IMG/VR virus record: IMGVR_UViG_3300044638_008662
Span: 1 to 30,374 of that record
Reading direction: 5' to 3' (one strand)
From: a virus
DNA: 30,374 bases
Shown: piece by piece, positions 9,228 through 16,369 of the stretch
Layout of the letters: each line of letters starts with the position of its first letter
Position numbering within the stretch: position 1 is the first letter of the stretch
Notes under the pieces: model-generated
Database searches by the model: none
What the model was told of the DNA's origin: nothing
Seen by the model: only the letters and a program-made list of their open reading frames with translations
Position numbers and translations under genes: made by a program

Positions 9228-9256
9228 AAAAAAAACCGTAGAGTTCGGCTCTACGG
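9228..9256 (-). terminator. Intrinsic terminator after the tail tube gene
   Basis: On the minus strand the sequence is CCGTAGAG, a 5-base loop, CTCTACGG and then eight T residues. The 8-bp stem is perfect. It lies 36 bases after the tube stop and only 3 bases before the ATG of the gp26-like gene, so it can also act as a leader attenuator. Confidence 0.85.
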
Positions 9257-9291
9257 TTAAATATACTCAGTAAAAAAAATAAATAAATAAT

Positions 9292-9780
9292 TTAGTAAAT
9301 CAATACACAGCGGTCCATTCTTAAGGTTGCTGAAATTGTAGCCAAGCCATCTTGAGAATAGTTAAGCGAATTGAAGTTTACATCTGTAAGGAATGTTCCG
9401 TACAGAATCCACTTTTCTACAACAACACCCGTTGGGTCGAGCATTTCTAGGTCAATATCTTTTTTATAACCTGCAGCATATCCCATACGGCCTGTTACAG
9501 ATTCTGCGTGTAAACGTACCCACTCCATTAAAGCTTGTGCTGCAGAAGGACCGATTGGGTCACGGAATGTAACTGGAATTGTTTGCCAGTTAAATCTGCC
9601 TGCAACATATGTTGAGGTGTTTAGAAATTGTATTTCTGTTGGGTTAATCGTAATGTGAGGTCTGGCAGTAGATTCTACGAACCATTCATTGATACCCAAA
9701 GATGAAGGAAACCTTAAAATAAACCTATTCTGTCTTTTAGGTTCATAAGGAATCGGCATTTTCATTAATAAATCCGCCAT
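9292..9780 (-). CDS. Tail tube protein (gp19-like)
   Basis: The 162-residue protein is almost the length of T4 gp19 (163 aa). It opens with a short leader then PYEPKRQNRFILRFP, and includes STARPHITINPTEIQFLNTS, FNWQTIPVTFRDPIGPSAAQ and EMLDPTGVVVEKWILYGTFL, the usual order of motifs in contractile-tail tube proteins (N-R-F, 'R-P-x-x-x', 'D-P-I-G-P-S', 'L-D-P-x-G-x-V-x-E-x-W'). Tube subunits stack as rings inside the sheath and form the DNA channel. The ATG at 9780 follows an A-rich leader without a Shine-Dalgarno sequence and lies 35 bases after a TATTTAT box. A strong terminator follows. High copy number is expected, as for all tube proteins. Confidence 0.93.
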   Translation of the reverse strand: MADLLMKMPIPYEPKRQNRFILRFPSSLGINEWFVESTARPHITINPTEIQFLNTSTYVAGRFNWQTIPVTFRDPIGPSAAQALMEWVRLHAESVTGRMGYAAGYKKDIDLEMLDPTGVVVEKWILYGTFLTDVNFNSLNYSQDGLATISATLRMDRCVLIY

Positions 9781-9815
9781 TGTGTTTTCTTATTTTTTTA
9801 CTTTTATCGTTTATT

Positions 9816-9822
9816 ATAAATA
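9816..9822 (-). promoter_or_regulatory. TATTTAT box upstream of the tail tube gene
   Basis: Sense GGTATATTTATAATAAACG, ending 35 bases before ATG 9780, within the 205-base gap that also holds the heptamer repeat. The spacing allows a true 5' leader. Candidate promoter for the tube gene. Confidence 0.5.
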
Positions 9823-9883
9823 TACCCATGGTTGAAAACTTTTTCTCTTTACTTTTTTTTCAGGATTGGTAAAATTTACATAT

Positions 9884-9953
9884 AAGTATTAAGTATTAAG
9901 TATTAAGTATTAAGTATTAAGTATTAAGTATTAAGTATTAAGTATTAAGTATT
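9884..9953. repeat. Ten perfect tandem copies of the heptamer AAGTATT
   Basis: Ten consecutive exact copies of AAGTATT occupy 70 bases in the gap between the HAD gene (stop at 9986) and the tube gene, 62 bases upstream of the tube's TATTTAT box. Degenerate versions (TATTAAT, AAAGTATT, TTAATACT) continue into the end of the HAD gene around 10027-10070. A 7-base unit is too short for CRISPR and is not in a coding frame. Possible roles are a protein-binding array, a spacer or a slippage-prone microsatellite. Confidence 0.97.
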
Positions 9954-9985
9954 ACTATAGTATTATATTAATTAGTTCTTTTTAG

Positions 9986-10810
9986 TTAATTAATTTCTTT
10001 CTTAATACCTCCTTTAGTAGAATATAGTTTAATAGGTTCTTTAATACTATTAAAGTATTTCTTAATACTATCTACATTTTTTTCATCATCATCTGAAAAA
10101 CCTATTGTAGGTTTTTTTGGGATGAATTTGTTTGCAACGTCCTTTTTAAGAAAAGCTGCTTTTTGAAGTGTTACTGCCATGGCTTTTACATAATTCACAA
10201 AGTTAGCCATAGCCAAAACTTTTGCATCTTCTGGGCTGGCAGCAGCGTCTTTAACACCAAAACTAACAGGATTATATTTATTCATCTCCAGATAAGACCA
10301 AATCAATTCATCATCGGTCATCTTATCCTCTTCCGCAAAATCTCTGAATTTTTTTAGATTTTTAGTAAGCTCCTTTTTTGAAATACCACCGAAGTTTTTA
10401 TCGATGTAATTAAAAATTGCTTGCTTGATTGTCTCTGGATTATGTCCCCTCGCAGTAATAATTGCAAAAATAGACCCATTGTTAACTGCTTCTTTAAAGT
10501 CATTCCATGCTGGACCAAGTTTTGCTTTGAGGGAATCAACTAAAAAGTCTTTGTCTCCATCTACTCCGAAAAACCGGAAGGGGTCTGGTGCAAAATCTGT
10601 CACTATTTTTCCATTGTATTTAAAATTTTCCTTGCCTATCTTATTTCTGTAAGTGGCAAAATCCTCTGTAGACATTGGAACTTTATTACCGGTAATGTCT
10701 AAGAGGATTATTTTTGTGGGCATGTGCACCAGGTTATCGTCCCAATCAAATGCATAGTATTTGAGGTCTGGGGTTCCAGTTTTGAAGGACGATGCTTGTT
10801 TCGTTTTCAT
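9986..10810 (-). CDS. HAD-superfamily hydrolase/phosphatase-like protein
   Basis: The 274-residue protein has the HAD motifs in order. Motif I is YYAFDWDDNLVHMPTK, with nucleophile Asp22 and acid/base Asp24. Motif II is FAIITARGHNP, with Thr119. A Lys sits in FIPKKPTIGFSDDD before the motif III acid pair (Asp240-242). HAD enzymes remove phosphates through an Asp-phosphate intermediate. The DWDDN form, followed by a long cap-like stretch between motifs I and II, differs from the DxDGT form of T4 polynucleotide kinase/phosphatase. Substrate is unknown. The gene lies between sheath and tube genes; its ATG is 12 bases after the sheath terminator, so read-through would give low expression. Its 3' end contains TATTAA-like repeats related to the heptamer array. 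The fold call is firm; function is not. Confidence 0.8.
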   Translation of the reverse strand: MKTKQASSFKTGTPDLKYYAFDWDDNLVHMPTKIILLDITGNKVPMSTEDFATYRNKIGKENFKYNGKIVTDFAPDPFRFFGVDGDKDFLVDSLKAKLGPAWNDFKEAVNNGSIFAIITARGHNPETIKQAIFNYIDKNFGGISKKELTKNLKKFRDFAEEDKMTDDELIWSYLEMNKYNPVSFGVKDAAASPEDAKVLAMANFVNYVKAMAVTLQKAAFLKKDVANKFIPKKPTIGFSDDDEKNVDSIKKYFNSIKEPIKLYSTKGGIKKEIN

Positions 10811-10822
10811 TTTCTGTAAGAC

Positions 10823-10855
10823 AAAAAAAGGGTGGGAAAGTCATTTTTCCCACCC
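10823..10855 (-). terminator. Intrinsic terminator after the tail sheath gene
   Basis: On the minus strand GGGTGGGAAA pairs perfectly with TTTCCCACCC around a 6-base loop and is followed by seven T residues. The stem is 10 bp. It begins 8 bases after the sheath stop and ends 12 bases before the ATG of the HAD gene, the same arrangement as at the tube/gp26 junction. Confidence 0.9.
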
Positions 10856-10863
10856 CAAAGATA

Positions 10864-13800
10864 TTAAATATTTTCGAATGACGCACCAGTAGGTGTAATC
10901 AAAAACTCAATATCAATAAATTCTAGTGCCTTAGTAGGTTTAAGATAAATTTTACCCGTGAGCGTATTTCTATCCAAATCTTCTGGTGTTGATGCAACAG
11001 TCACACGGAAGTCGTATAGACCGCGGTCTCTACGTATAGCATCCAAGATTGGGTTTACCGAATCCAAGAACTGCTGCCTTACAATTTCATCATTTTGTTC
11101 GAAGAGTAATCTTACTGCGACAGCAGAAATTAATTTCCTAGCTTGTAACAATAATCTTCTTACATTCAGACGATTAAGAGCAGTGTCTCTTATCTGAAGA
11201 GTTTTATTACCCCAGATTACAGTTCCTACATCAGAGAATGTAGCAATCGGATTAATTCTACCTTGGTAAAGAGTATCTCTATCTTCCTGGGTTAATTTCA
11301 ATCTAGCTTTAACAGAATTGACAAGACCTCTAGTATAACCAGCTGAAGCAAACCAAGGGAATGAGATATTGTCAGTTAAAGCAAGGTTTCTACAAACTTG
11401 TCCTGTTGGAGGTATGTAAATTTGTGTATTATTGACAGTATCCCTTTCGAGAATCCACGGATAGTAAGTTGCAGTATACGAAGAATCAATTCCAGTATTA
11501 TCTAAGTCATCGACAGCTCGCTGAGGGTAAACTATTTCATACTGTGATGTACCATCAGGAACATACATATTATAATCCGGTGTTGTAACAATGTAGACAG
11601 CATCTGCTCTTTCATTCTCAACCATCCCTATTGCTAATTCACAAAGATTAGAATTATTAATATAATCAATTCCTGGTGTAGCAAAAACGTTAATGTTTGT
11701 AGATTCAGGATTGTTAAAAGTTAGTTGACCCAATAAATAAGCGTAATAGTCGGTGTTAGCAAAGTCCTGAGTGTTATTTTCAACAACAATTCTCTTAAAT
11801 GTACCATCTCCAGAAGCTGTAGGATACCTTTGTGTTTGTGTCGAACCTTGTAAATAACCGGAAGCTCCTAAAGCAAATCTGTCCTGGTTAGTTCTAAATT
11901 CTCTATAAATGTCCCAACCATCAAAACCACCCTGGAAAACGCATGTAAACTTTCTTGAGAAAATAAAATAATATGGACTTTCTTGTGAAGTAGGTTCTGA
12001 ATCAAAACTAGCAACACCACAAACAAACGCTGGTGTACCACTTGTAACCTGTGAATTGGAAATTGTAACAACAGTTGCTCCAGAATCCATGTGGAAACCT
12101 TTAGTTTGATAGTTCCAAGGTTCTGAAGTTGTAGCTAAATCCCATCCAACTACAGGATTTTTTTTACCTTTATATTGTAATAAATCAGTATCAATTCCAA
12201 ATTGAGATGAAATACCTAAATAAGTTCTTCTAACAATATCACCGGAAGAACTAGTAATGTTTGCACCCCCAGCAGAAGTACCAAAAGGAGGGTCAAAAAT
12301 AGTTTCTCCAGGGAAGAAATATTTGTTTTTAATAATTGGAAACGGAGAAGGATTTGTAGCACTTTCATAAACTCTTTCTTCAAGACCAAAAAATCCACAA
12401 GGTAAAGCGTCGACCGGATATTCGTCTGAAAGCTCAACCATCACATACGCTGAATTAAGTGGATACTCTCCATCTACGGAGCCAATTTTTTTACCTATGA
12501 AACTGTTTTGACTTGGGTCCATAGTACAATTGGTATACTTTTCGTAAACAACTGGATTAGCATCTGTATCAAAGAAATCTCTAACTAATACATCAAATGT
12601 TTGGTTGTTGAAGGAAATGTTAGCTACTGAAATTTTTATATCAGTATTTGCCGAGTTACCATCACTGATTGTTACAAATCTAAATAAATTAAAAACTTTG
12701 TTACCACGTAATTCCGATACAAAGTATGGAGTTTTCGGAGTTTGATATTGGTCTAAGAACCAAGCTATAGATGTTGTAGAACTTTTATCACGAGCTTCAG
12801 GAAGAGCAATCAAATCACATTTTACCCCACGAACATATCCTTTATTATATCCATAGTTTAACATTCCAAGATAAGATTCTTCAACGTAAATTGGAACTTC
12901 TTGCCTTGGTTTCGAGAAGTTAGCTATTCCAAGAACTTTAGTAATGTAGTTAGCATTTGTTGAATCGAATGAGGTGTCAAAAGAAAATGTTTTACCTTCG
13001 TATGTAACACCACTCAATTGGAATGTAGCAAAAGGGCTTAGAGAAATACCAGAATAAGCACCGGTGCAAATTAAATTCAAATCAGTTAAACCAGTTACTT
13101 GATATTGTGGTCCGTGTTCATTAGCCGTATAAATAGAAATACCACGAGAGCGTAGTGTTGCTAGAATTAAGTTGTTCCATTCTGTATAAGCAGTGCCGGA
13201 ATAGGTAAATAAATCACCAGTAACTGTTCCAGAGAAAAATCCTGAAGCTCCTGTAACATATTGAGTTACATCATAATACCAAGAATAACCAGAATAACTA
13301 TTATTAGTTGTAATATCAAAAGTAGCATAATACCAAGAATCATTCACGCCGTTTGTCAAATCTGCAAAGTCCAAACTTAAATTGTCACAACCAAAAACAT
13401 TATCCAAATTAGAATAAGTACCGTTTAATGTGTTATAATCCGAAGTTGGTAAGGAACCATAAACGTTGGCGGTAGACGCAGAGAGACTGGTATTACCCGA
13501 AATATCCAACATAAAATTTAAAAAGTCAGCATTGTAAGTTGACGTTGAACCATCAGCTAGTGTATAAGAAGTTGACAACGAATTAGAAATCAATGCGGGT
13601 AGACCTGCATTAAAATTAACAGTTGACCCCGTGGAAAATCCTGAGAAAGTCACCGAAAAAGGTACAGTTGCTACACTAGTGTTGATACCAACAGTGGTAC
13701 CATCAACATTAGCAATAGCTTGCAAACTCCATGAAGGACCTGCATCATATCCCGACAAACCAAGTATTCTAGTTACAAACAACTGATTAGATTGTTGCAA

Positions 13801-14070
13801 ATAGGCTTTGGCAATATAAGCCGCTTCGTATTTTGGGATTTGTGTGTTTATAAATTTGGTGGGTATTGTACCACCAAAAAAAGTTTGAAACTCATCGAAG
13901 TTAGTGATGAAAATAGGTTCAAAGGCAGGCCCCTTTTGTGTTTCGCCCACTAAACCCAAAGTGGTTACACCAACACTTTGAGCAACAAACGATAAATCAG
14001 TTTCTGATGTGTATACCCCTGGGGATACAAAAACTTTTTGGTTTGCTTGAGATGTTACTTGAAAAAACAT
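10864..14070 (-). CDS. Tail sheath protein, enlarged (gp18-like)
   Basis: The 1068-residue protein begins with the standard sheath opening: VFVSPGVYTSETDLSFVAQS, then GVTTLGLVGETQKGPAFEP and TNFDEFQTFFGG. The C-terminus has the conserved sheath domain: GRINPIATFSDVGTVIWGNK, ALNRLNVRRLLLQARKLI and DFRVTVASTPEDLDRNTL. These ends fit the contractile sheath family, whose C-terminal domain links neighbouring subunits. T4 gp18 is 659 aa, so about 400 residues are extra; most lie at residues about 115-430, a Ser/Thr/Tyr/Gly-rich, beta-looking region without recognised motifs, probably a surface-exposed domain. The ATG at 14070 is 33 bases after a TATTTAT box. A 10-bp-stem terminator follows the stop. 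Confidence 0.95.
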   Translation of the reverse strand: MFFQVTSQANQKVFVSPGVYTSETDLSFVAQSVGVTTLGLVGETQKGPAFEPIFITNFDEFQTFFGGTIPTKFINTQIPKYEAAYIAKAYLQQSNQLFVTRILGLSGYDAGPSWSLQAIANVDGTTVGINTSVATVPFSVTFSGFSTGSTVNFNAGLPALISNSLSTSYTLADGSTSTYNADFLNFMLDISGNTSLSASTANVYGSLPTSDYNTLNGTYSNLDNVFGCDNLSLDFADLTNGVNDSWYYATFDITTNNSYSGYSWYYDVTQYVTGASGFFSGTVTGDLFTYSGTAYTEWNNLILATLRSRGISIYTANEHGPQYQVTGLTDLNLICTGAYSGISLSPFATFQLSGVTYEGKTFSFDTSFDSTNANYITKVLGIANFSKPRQEVPIYVEESYLGMLNYGYNKGYVRGVKCDLIALPEARDKSSTTSIAWFLDQYQTPKTPYFVSELRGNKVFNLFRFVTISDGNSANTDIKISVANISFNNQTFDVLVRDFFDTDANPVVYEKYTNCTMDPSQNSFIGKKIGSVDGEYPLNSAYVMVELSDEYPVDALPCGFFGLEERVYESATNPSPFPIIKNKYFFPGETIFDPPFGTSAGGANITSSSGDIVRRTYLGISSQFGIDTDLLQYKGKKNPVVGWDLATTSEPWNYQTKGFHMDSGATVVTISNSQVTSGTPAFVCGVASFDSEPTSQESPYYFIFSRKFTCVFQGGFDGWDIYREFRTNQDRFALGASGYLQGSTQTQRYPTASGDGTFKRIVVENNTQDFANTDYYAYLLGQLTFNNPESTNINVFATPGIDYINNSNLCELAIGMVENERADAVYIVTTPDYNMYVPDGTSQYEIVYPQRAVDDLDNTGIDSSYTATYYPWILERDTVNNTQIYIPPTGQVCRNLALTDNISFPWFASAGYTRGLVNSVKARLKLTQEDRDTLYQGRINPIATFSDVGTVIWGNKTLQIRDTALNRLNVRRLLLQARKLISAVAVRLLFEQNDEIVRQQFLDSVNPILDAIRRDRGLYDFRVTVASTPEDLDRNTLTGKIYLKPTKALEFIDIEFLITPTGASFENI

Positions 14071-14103
14071 TTGTAATTTTTCTTTATCGGTTTTATTTTA
14101 ATG

Positions 14104-14110
14104 ATAAATA
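14104..14110 (-). promoter_or_regulatory. TATTTAT box upstream of the tail sheath gene
   Basis: Sense TTGAATATTTATCATT, ending 33 bases before ATG 14070. It lies in the 120-base divergent region between the sheath gene and the small plus-strand gene at 14191. Candidate promoter for the sheath gene. Confidence 0.5.
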
Positions 14111-14190
14111 TTCAATTTTTTTTCAAAAAACTTGACTTTTCAATATGTATTAGTAAGTGGGCAGAATTTTTTCTACCTTTTTTCTACCTT

Positions 14191-14352
14191 ATGAAAAGTA
14201 CCCCCAAGAAGATTAAGAACCTCAAAATATCGGAAACAACCCATCAAGTGTTAAAAGAATACTGTGATGAGAATGGTTTGAAAATTTACAAGTATCTTGA
14301 AAAACTAATTTTAGATAATTGTAAAAAGCAGAAAGATATCTACGGTGAATAA
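14191..14352 (+). CDS. Small ribbon-helix-helix-like protein (53 aa)
   Basis: From ATG 14191 the frame gives 53 residues starting MKSTPKKIKNLKISETTHQV, then LKEYCDENGLKIYKYLEKLI. A basic start, a short strand (NLKISE), then two helices (THQVLKEYCDENG and KIYKYLEKLILDNC) match the layout of ribbon-helix-helix DNA-binding proteins, which act as dimers on operators. I chose ATG 14191 because the upstream extension of the frame to 14101 is a Phe-rich run of poly-T DNA with no protein character. The stop at 14350-14352 directly abuts the stop of the converging tail gene at 14353. It is the only gene in its neighbourhood on the plus strand and may be a small regulator. The fold is inference from pattern. 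Confidence 0.6.
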   Translation: MKSTPKKIKNLKISETTHQVLKEYCDENGLKIYKYLEKLILDNCKKQKDIYGE

Positions 14353-15417
14353 TTAAACCAGCTTTGCCTGGAACTCAATATTAGCTTCTTGACCTGGAGT
14401 TTCCTTAGTAATATCCACTCTTAATAAATCTCCGGTGTTAAGTTGAATAAAATCAACATTTTCCCCATAGTAATCATTGTTGATATAAACAAAATAATTT
14501 TCAACATTTAGACTTTTTACTAATGTTAGATTAATTCTATAATCGACTTTATCATCAATAATTGTTGTATTACCAGAGGTATAAAATAAATCATATACAA
14601 ACTCATCAGGATTTGCCGGAATAATTTCAGCTCTTTTTCCTTTTGGAACCTGACTATCCACTTCATAAAGTTGAACAACTCTTGAAATTGCTGGTTTAAC
14701 CTCAAATTCTTCTTCATCAATTAAATAACCTAACATTGTAAAGTCATAACTTTGTATGTAGTAATTTCTTTTTTCAACATCAATAATCGATTGGTCTGAT
14801 AAACCATTCATAATAATTGGTACGTATTGACCTTTTATGAAAGTATACGCTTGGCGAGAAGAAAAAGTTTGGAGAACGTTTTTATTGAACGTATTTAACT
14901 CACGCATTCTATTACAAAGAATTTTGACACTATAGTTAATATCCACTGGAACTGGTTGAGGAATAGTGTATATGTCATACCCTTTTTGGTTTCCGTTCCA
15001 AGTTGGAACTTTAGCGTAATAAAATTGTTTTCTTACTGGGATTGTATATTGCAGTGATGGATTTGAACCGTATTTAACCTCAGGTTGTCGAACAACGGTA
15101 ATAAATGGCAATTGAACATTAAAATCTTGGTCCACAAAATTCCATGTTTCCGTAAATTGTGACCACCTTTGATTAGTAATAATTTTATCGACAACGTTAA
15201 TGTCTTTACCAGATACCGTAGTTTTTAAGGAGTTTTGAACAAACTCAAGCATTCCGCCATCCAAATCGGCGTGCAACACACTCTGAGGAAGATAAGTACC
15301 ATCTTCATTAATAAATTGAAGAAGTTGTTCTCTCCTAGCGGATAAAGTTTTTGGAGGAACCAAATTAATATCTGGTTTTACCTGTTTTTTGAATATGGGT
15401 ACTTTAGGTAATGCCAT
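14353..15417 (-). CDS. Tail-terminator/sheath-stabiliser-like protein (gp15 position)
   Basis: The 354-residue protein has a conserved-looking core: VRKQFYYAKVPTWNGNQKGY, IPQPVPVDINYSVKILCNRM, RELNTFNKNVLQTFSSRQAY and SYDFTMLGYLIDEEEFEVKP. The pattern of a P-V-P strand, then Y-x-V-x-I, then N-x-x-N and a Q-x-F helix, resembles tail-completion proteins that cap the tube or sheath at the head end (T4 gp15 or gp3). It is upstream of the sheath gene in the same direction, and its ATG overlaps the last base of the neck-like gene's stop, so these two are coupled. T4 gp15 is 272 aa, so this one is longer. Assignment as tail terminator is inference from context and layout; other head-proximal tail roles are possible. 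Confidence 0.55.
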   Translation of the reverse strand: MALPKVPIFKKQVKPDINLVPPKTLSARREQLLQFINEDGTYLPQSVLHADLDGGMLEFVQNSLKTTVSGKDINVVDKIITNQRWSQFTETWNFVDQDFNVQLPFITVVRQPEVKYGSNPSLQYTIPVRKQFYYAKVPTWNGNQKGYDIYTIPQPVPVDINYSVKILCNRMRELNTFNKNVLQTFSSRQAYTFIKGQYVPIIMNGLSDQSIIDVEKRNYYIQSYDFTMLGYLIDEEEFEVKPAISRVVQLYEVDSQVPKGKRAEIIPANPDEFVYDLFYTSGNTTIIDDKVDYRINLTLVKSLNVENYFVYINNDYYGENVDFIQLNTGDLLRVDITKETPGQEANIEFQAKLV

Positions 15418-15932
15418 TAGGTTCCAAAGAATTCATTTTGTGAAGTAGGAACAGCAATAATTGTTCTATAGAACGGTTTGTACCCACCATAAGTGTGTTT
15501 ATTGTCTGAAACAACACGACCATCATCAGCAACCGTATAGTACCTTACTTTATCCTCTGACTCGTAATAACCCAAATAGTCACCATAAGCAATTTCAACA
15601 CCCAATTCCTCAAGGTATGCTTGATATACAGAGAACCTCATATTGCCAGGTTCATTTTGTTCAATTCTAGAATCACCAAGTCTTTGAGCAGTAGGTCCCA
15701 AAATTTGAACATAACCTTTAAGTTCTACAGGTGCAAGGAATTGTATACCTTGTTCCGGAGATTCTCCATAAACATCATCAATTCTAGTTTTGTATCTGTC
15801 AATACGATATAATACAACAGTAAAATTCATATCCCCCTCGAGCCATTCTTGTCCCATAGAAATATCTAAAGAATAATCTTCACCACCGAAGAACTTACCT
15901 AGCCGAGTAATTGGTACTAATTTATTTGTCAT
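15417..15932 (-). CDS. Neck/head-tail connection protein (gp14 position)
   Basis: I place the start at ATG 15932 (171 aa, MTNKLVPITRLGKFFGGEDY). A GTG at 15956 would add eight residues, but those codons cover the TATTTAT box. Later motifs are RIEQNEPGNMRFSVYQAYLE, ELGVEIAYGDYLGYYESEDK and SDNKHTYGGYKPFYRTI. The 'G-N-x-R-F-x-V' and 'G-D-Y-x-G-Y' runs are strongly patterned and seem to belong to a conserved phage structural family, but I cannot align it to T4 gp14 with confidence. It is co-transcribed with the tail-terminator-like gene, with a one-base overlap (stop/ATG). It diverges from the SET gene across a 50-base shared promoter region. Confidence 0.55.
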   Translation of the reverse strand: MTNKLVPITRLGKFFGGEDYSLDISMGQEWLEGDMNFTVVLYRIDRYKTRIDDVYGESPEQGIQFLAPVELKGYVQILGPTAQRLGDSRIEQNEPGNMRFSVYQAYLEELGVEIAYGDYLGYYESEDKVRYYTVADDGRVVSDNKHTYGGYKPFYRTIIAVPTSQNEFFGT

Positions 15933-15942
15933 AACTAATATA

Positions 15943-15973
15943 TTGATAAATACCACTATTAATAATATATTTG
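15943..15973 (+). promoter_or_regulatory. Bacteroidota-like promoter for the SET-SNF2 operon
   Basis: TTG at 15943-15945 is separated by exactly 20 bases from TATATTTG at 15966-15973. This matches the -33 (TTG) and -7 (TAnnTTTG) promoter pattern known from Bacteroidota. It would put the transcript start within a few bases of ATG 15983, so the mRNA would have almost no leader. It overlaps the divergent TATTTAT box. Confidence 0.5.
15946..15952 (-). promoter_or_regulatory. TATTTAT box upstream of the neck-like gene
   Basis: Sense GTGGTATTTATCAATATA, ending 13 bases before ATG 15932. It lies inside the shared divergent region with the SET operon promoter. Its presence argues against the GTG at 15956 as a start codon. 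Confidence 0.45.
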
Positions 15974-15982
15974 TTTTAAAAT

Positions 15983-16369
15983 ATGTCTGAAAATAAACCC
16001 CTTAAAGTTTTTGTGCAAAAAAGCCCAATTCATGGATTGGGAGTTTTTGCGGCAGAAGATATAAAACAATGGGAATTAATTGAAATAGCACCGATTCTAA
16101 AATTACCTATTGAGGAACAAAATCCAATGCTTGGTGATTATAGATATTGGTGGAAGGACGAAAATAACTTCAATAGTTATGTGATTGCCTTAGGTTATGG
16201 TTCACTTTACAATCACTCCGACCAACCAAATTGTAATTTTACAAACAATGTAAAAAATAATTCAATAGATTTTATTTCAACTAGGAACATAAAAAAAGGT
16301 GAAGAAATTTTTGTTTATTATGGTGGTAATGAATATTGGAGCTCAAGAGAATATGTTCATGTTAAATGA
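15983..16369 (+). CDS. SET-domain protein lysine methyltransferase
   Basis: The 128-residue protein is essentially a bare SET domain. SPIHGLGVFAAEDIKQWELI (residues about 14-33) is the SET-N motif (x-G-x-G-V-F-A); YGSLYNHSDQPNCNF (about 72-86) is the N-H-S-x-x-P-N-C core that binds S-adenosylmethionine; and STRNIKKGEEIFVYYGGNEY (about 99-118) is the R-x-I-x-x-G-E-E-I-x-x-x-Y-G catalytic end, including the usual Tyr. No post-SET zinc cysteines are visible. It would transfer methyl groups to lysines of a protein substrate, phage or host. The stop overlaps the ATG of the SNF2 gene (ATGA at 16366-16369), indicating translational coupling. The start is ATG 15983, very close to a candidate promoter. 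Substrate unknown. Confidence 0.9.
   Translation: MSENKPLKVFVQKSPIHGLGVFAAEDIKQWELIEIAPILKLPIEEQNPMLGDYRYWWKDENNFNSYVIALGYGSLYNHSDQPNCNFTNNVKNNSIDFISTRNIKKGEEIFVYYGGNEYWSSREYVHVK

Noticed and set aside
9884-9953. CRISPR-like array
   Set aside because: The repeat is 7 bases, without spacers; it is a simple tandem repeat.
14132-14160. Sigma70-type promoter for the small plus-strand gene
   Set aside because: TTGACT is present but no -10-like or TAnnTTTG sequence lies at an acceptable distance.
14101-14190. Upstream extension of the small plus-strand gene
   Set aside because: The codons are poly-T derived (Phe-rich) and overlap the sheath promoter region; ATG 14191 gives a compact DNA-binding-like protein.
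15933-15956. GTG at 15956 as start of the neck-like gene
   Set aside because: The eight extra codons coincide with the TATTTAT box and give a non-conserved leader; ATG 15932 starts a protein-like sequence.
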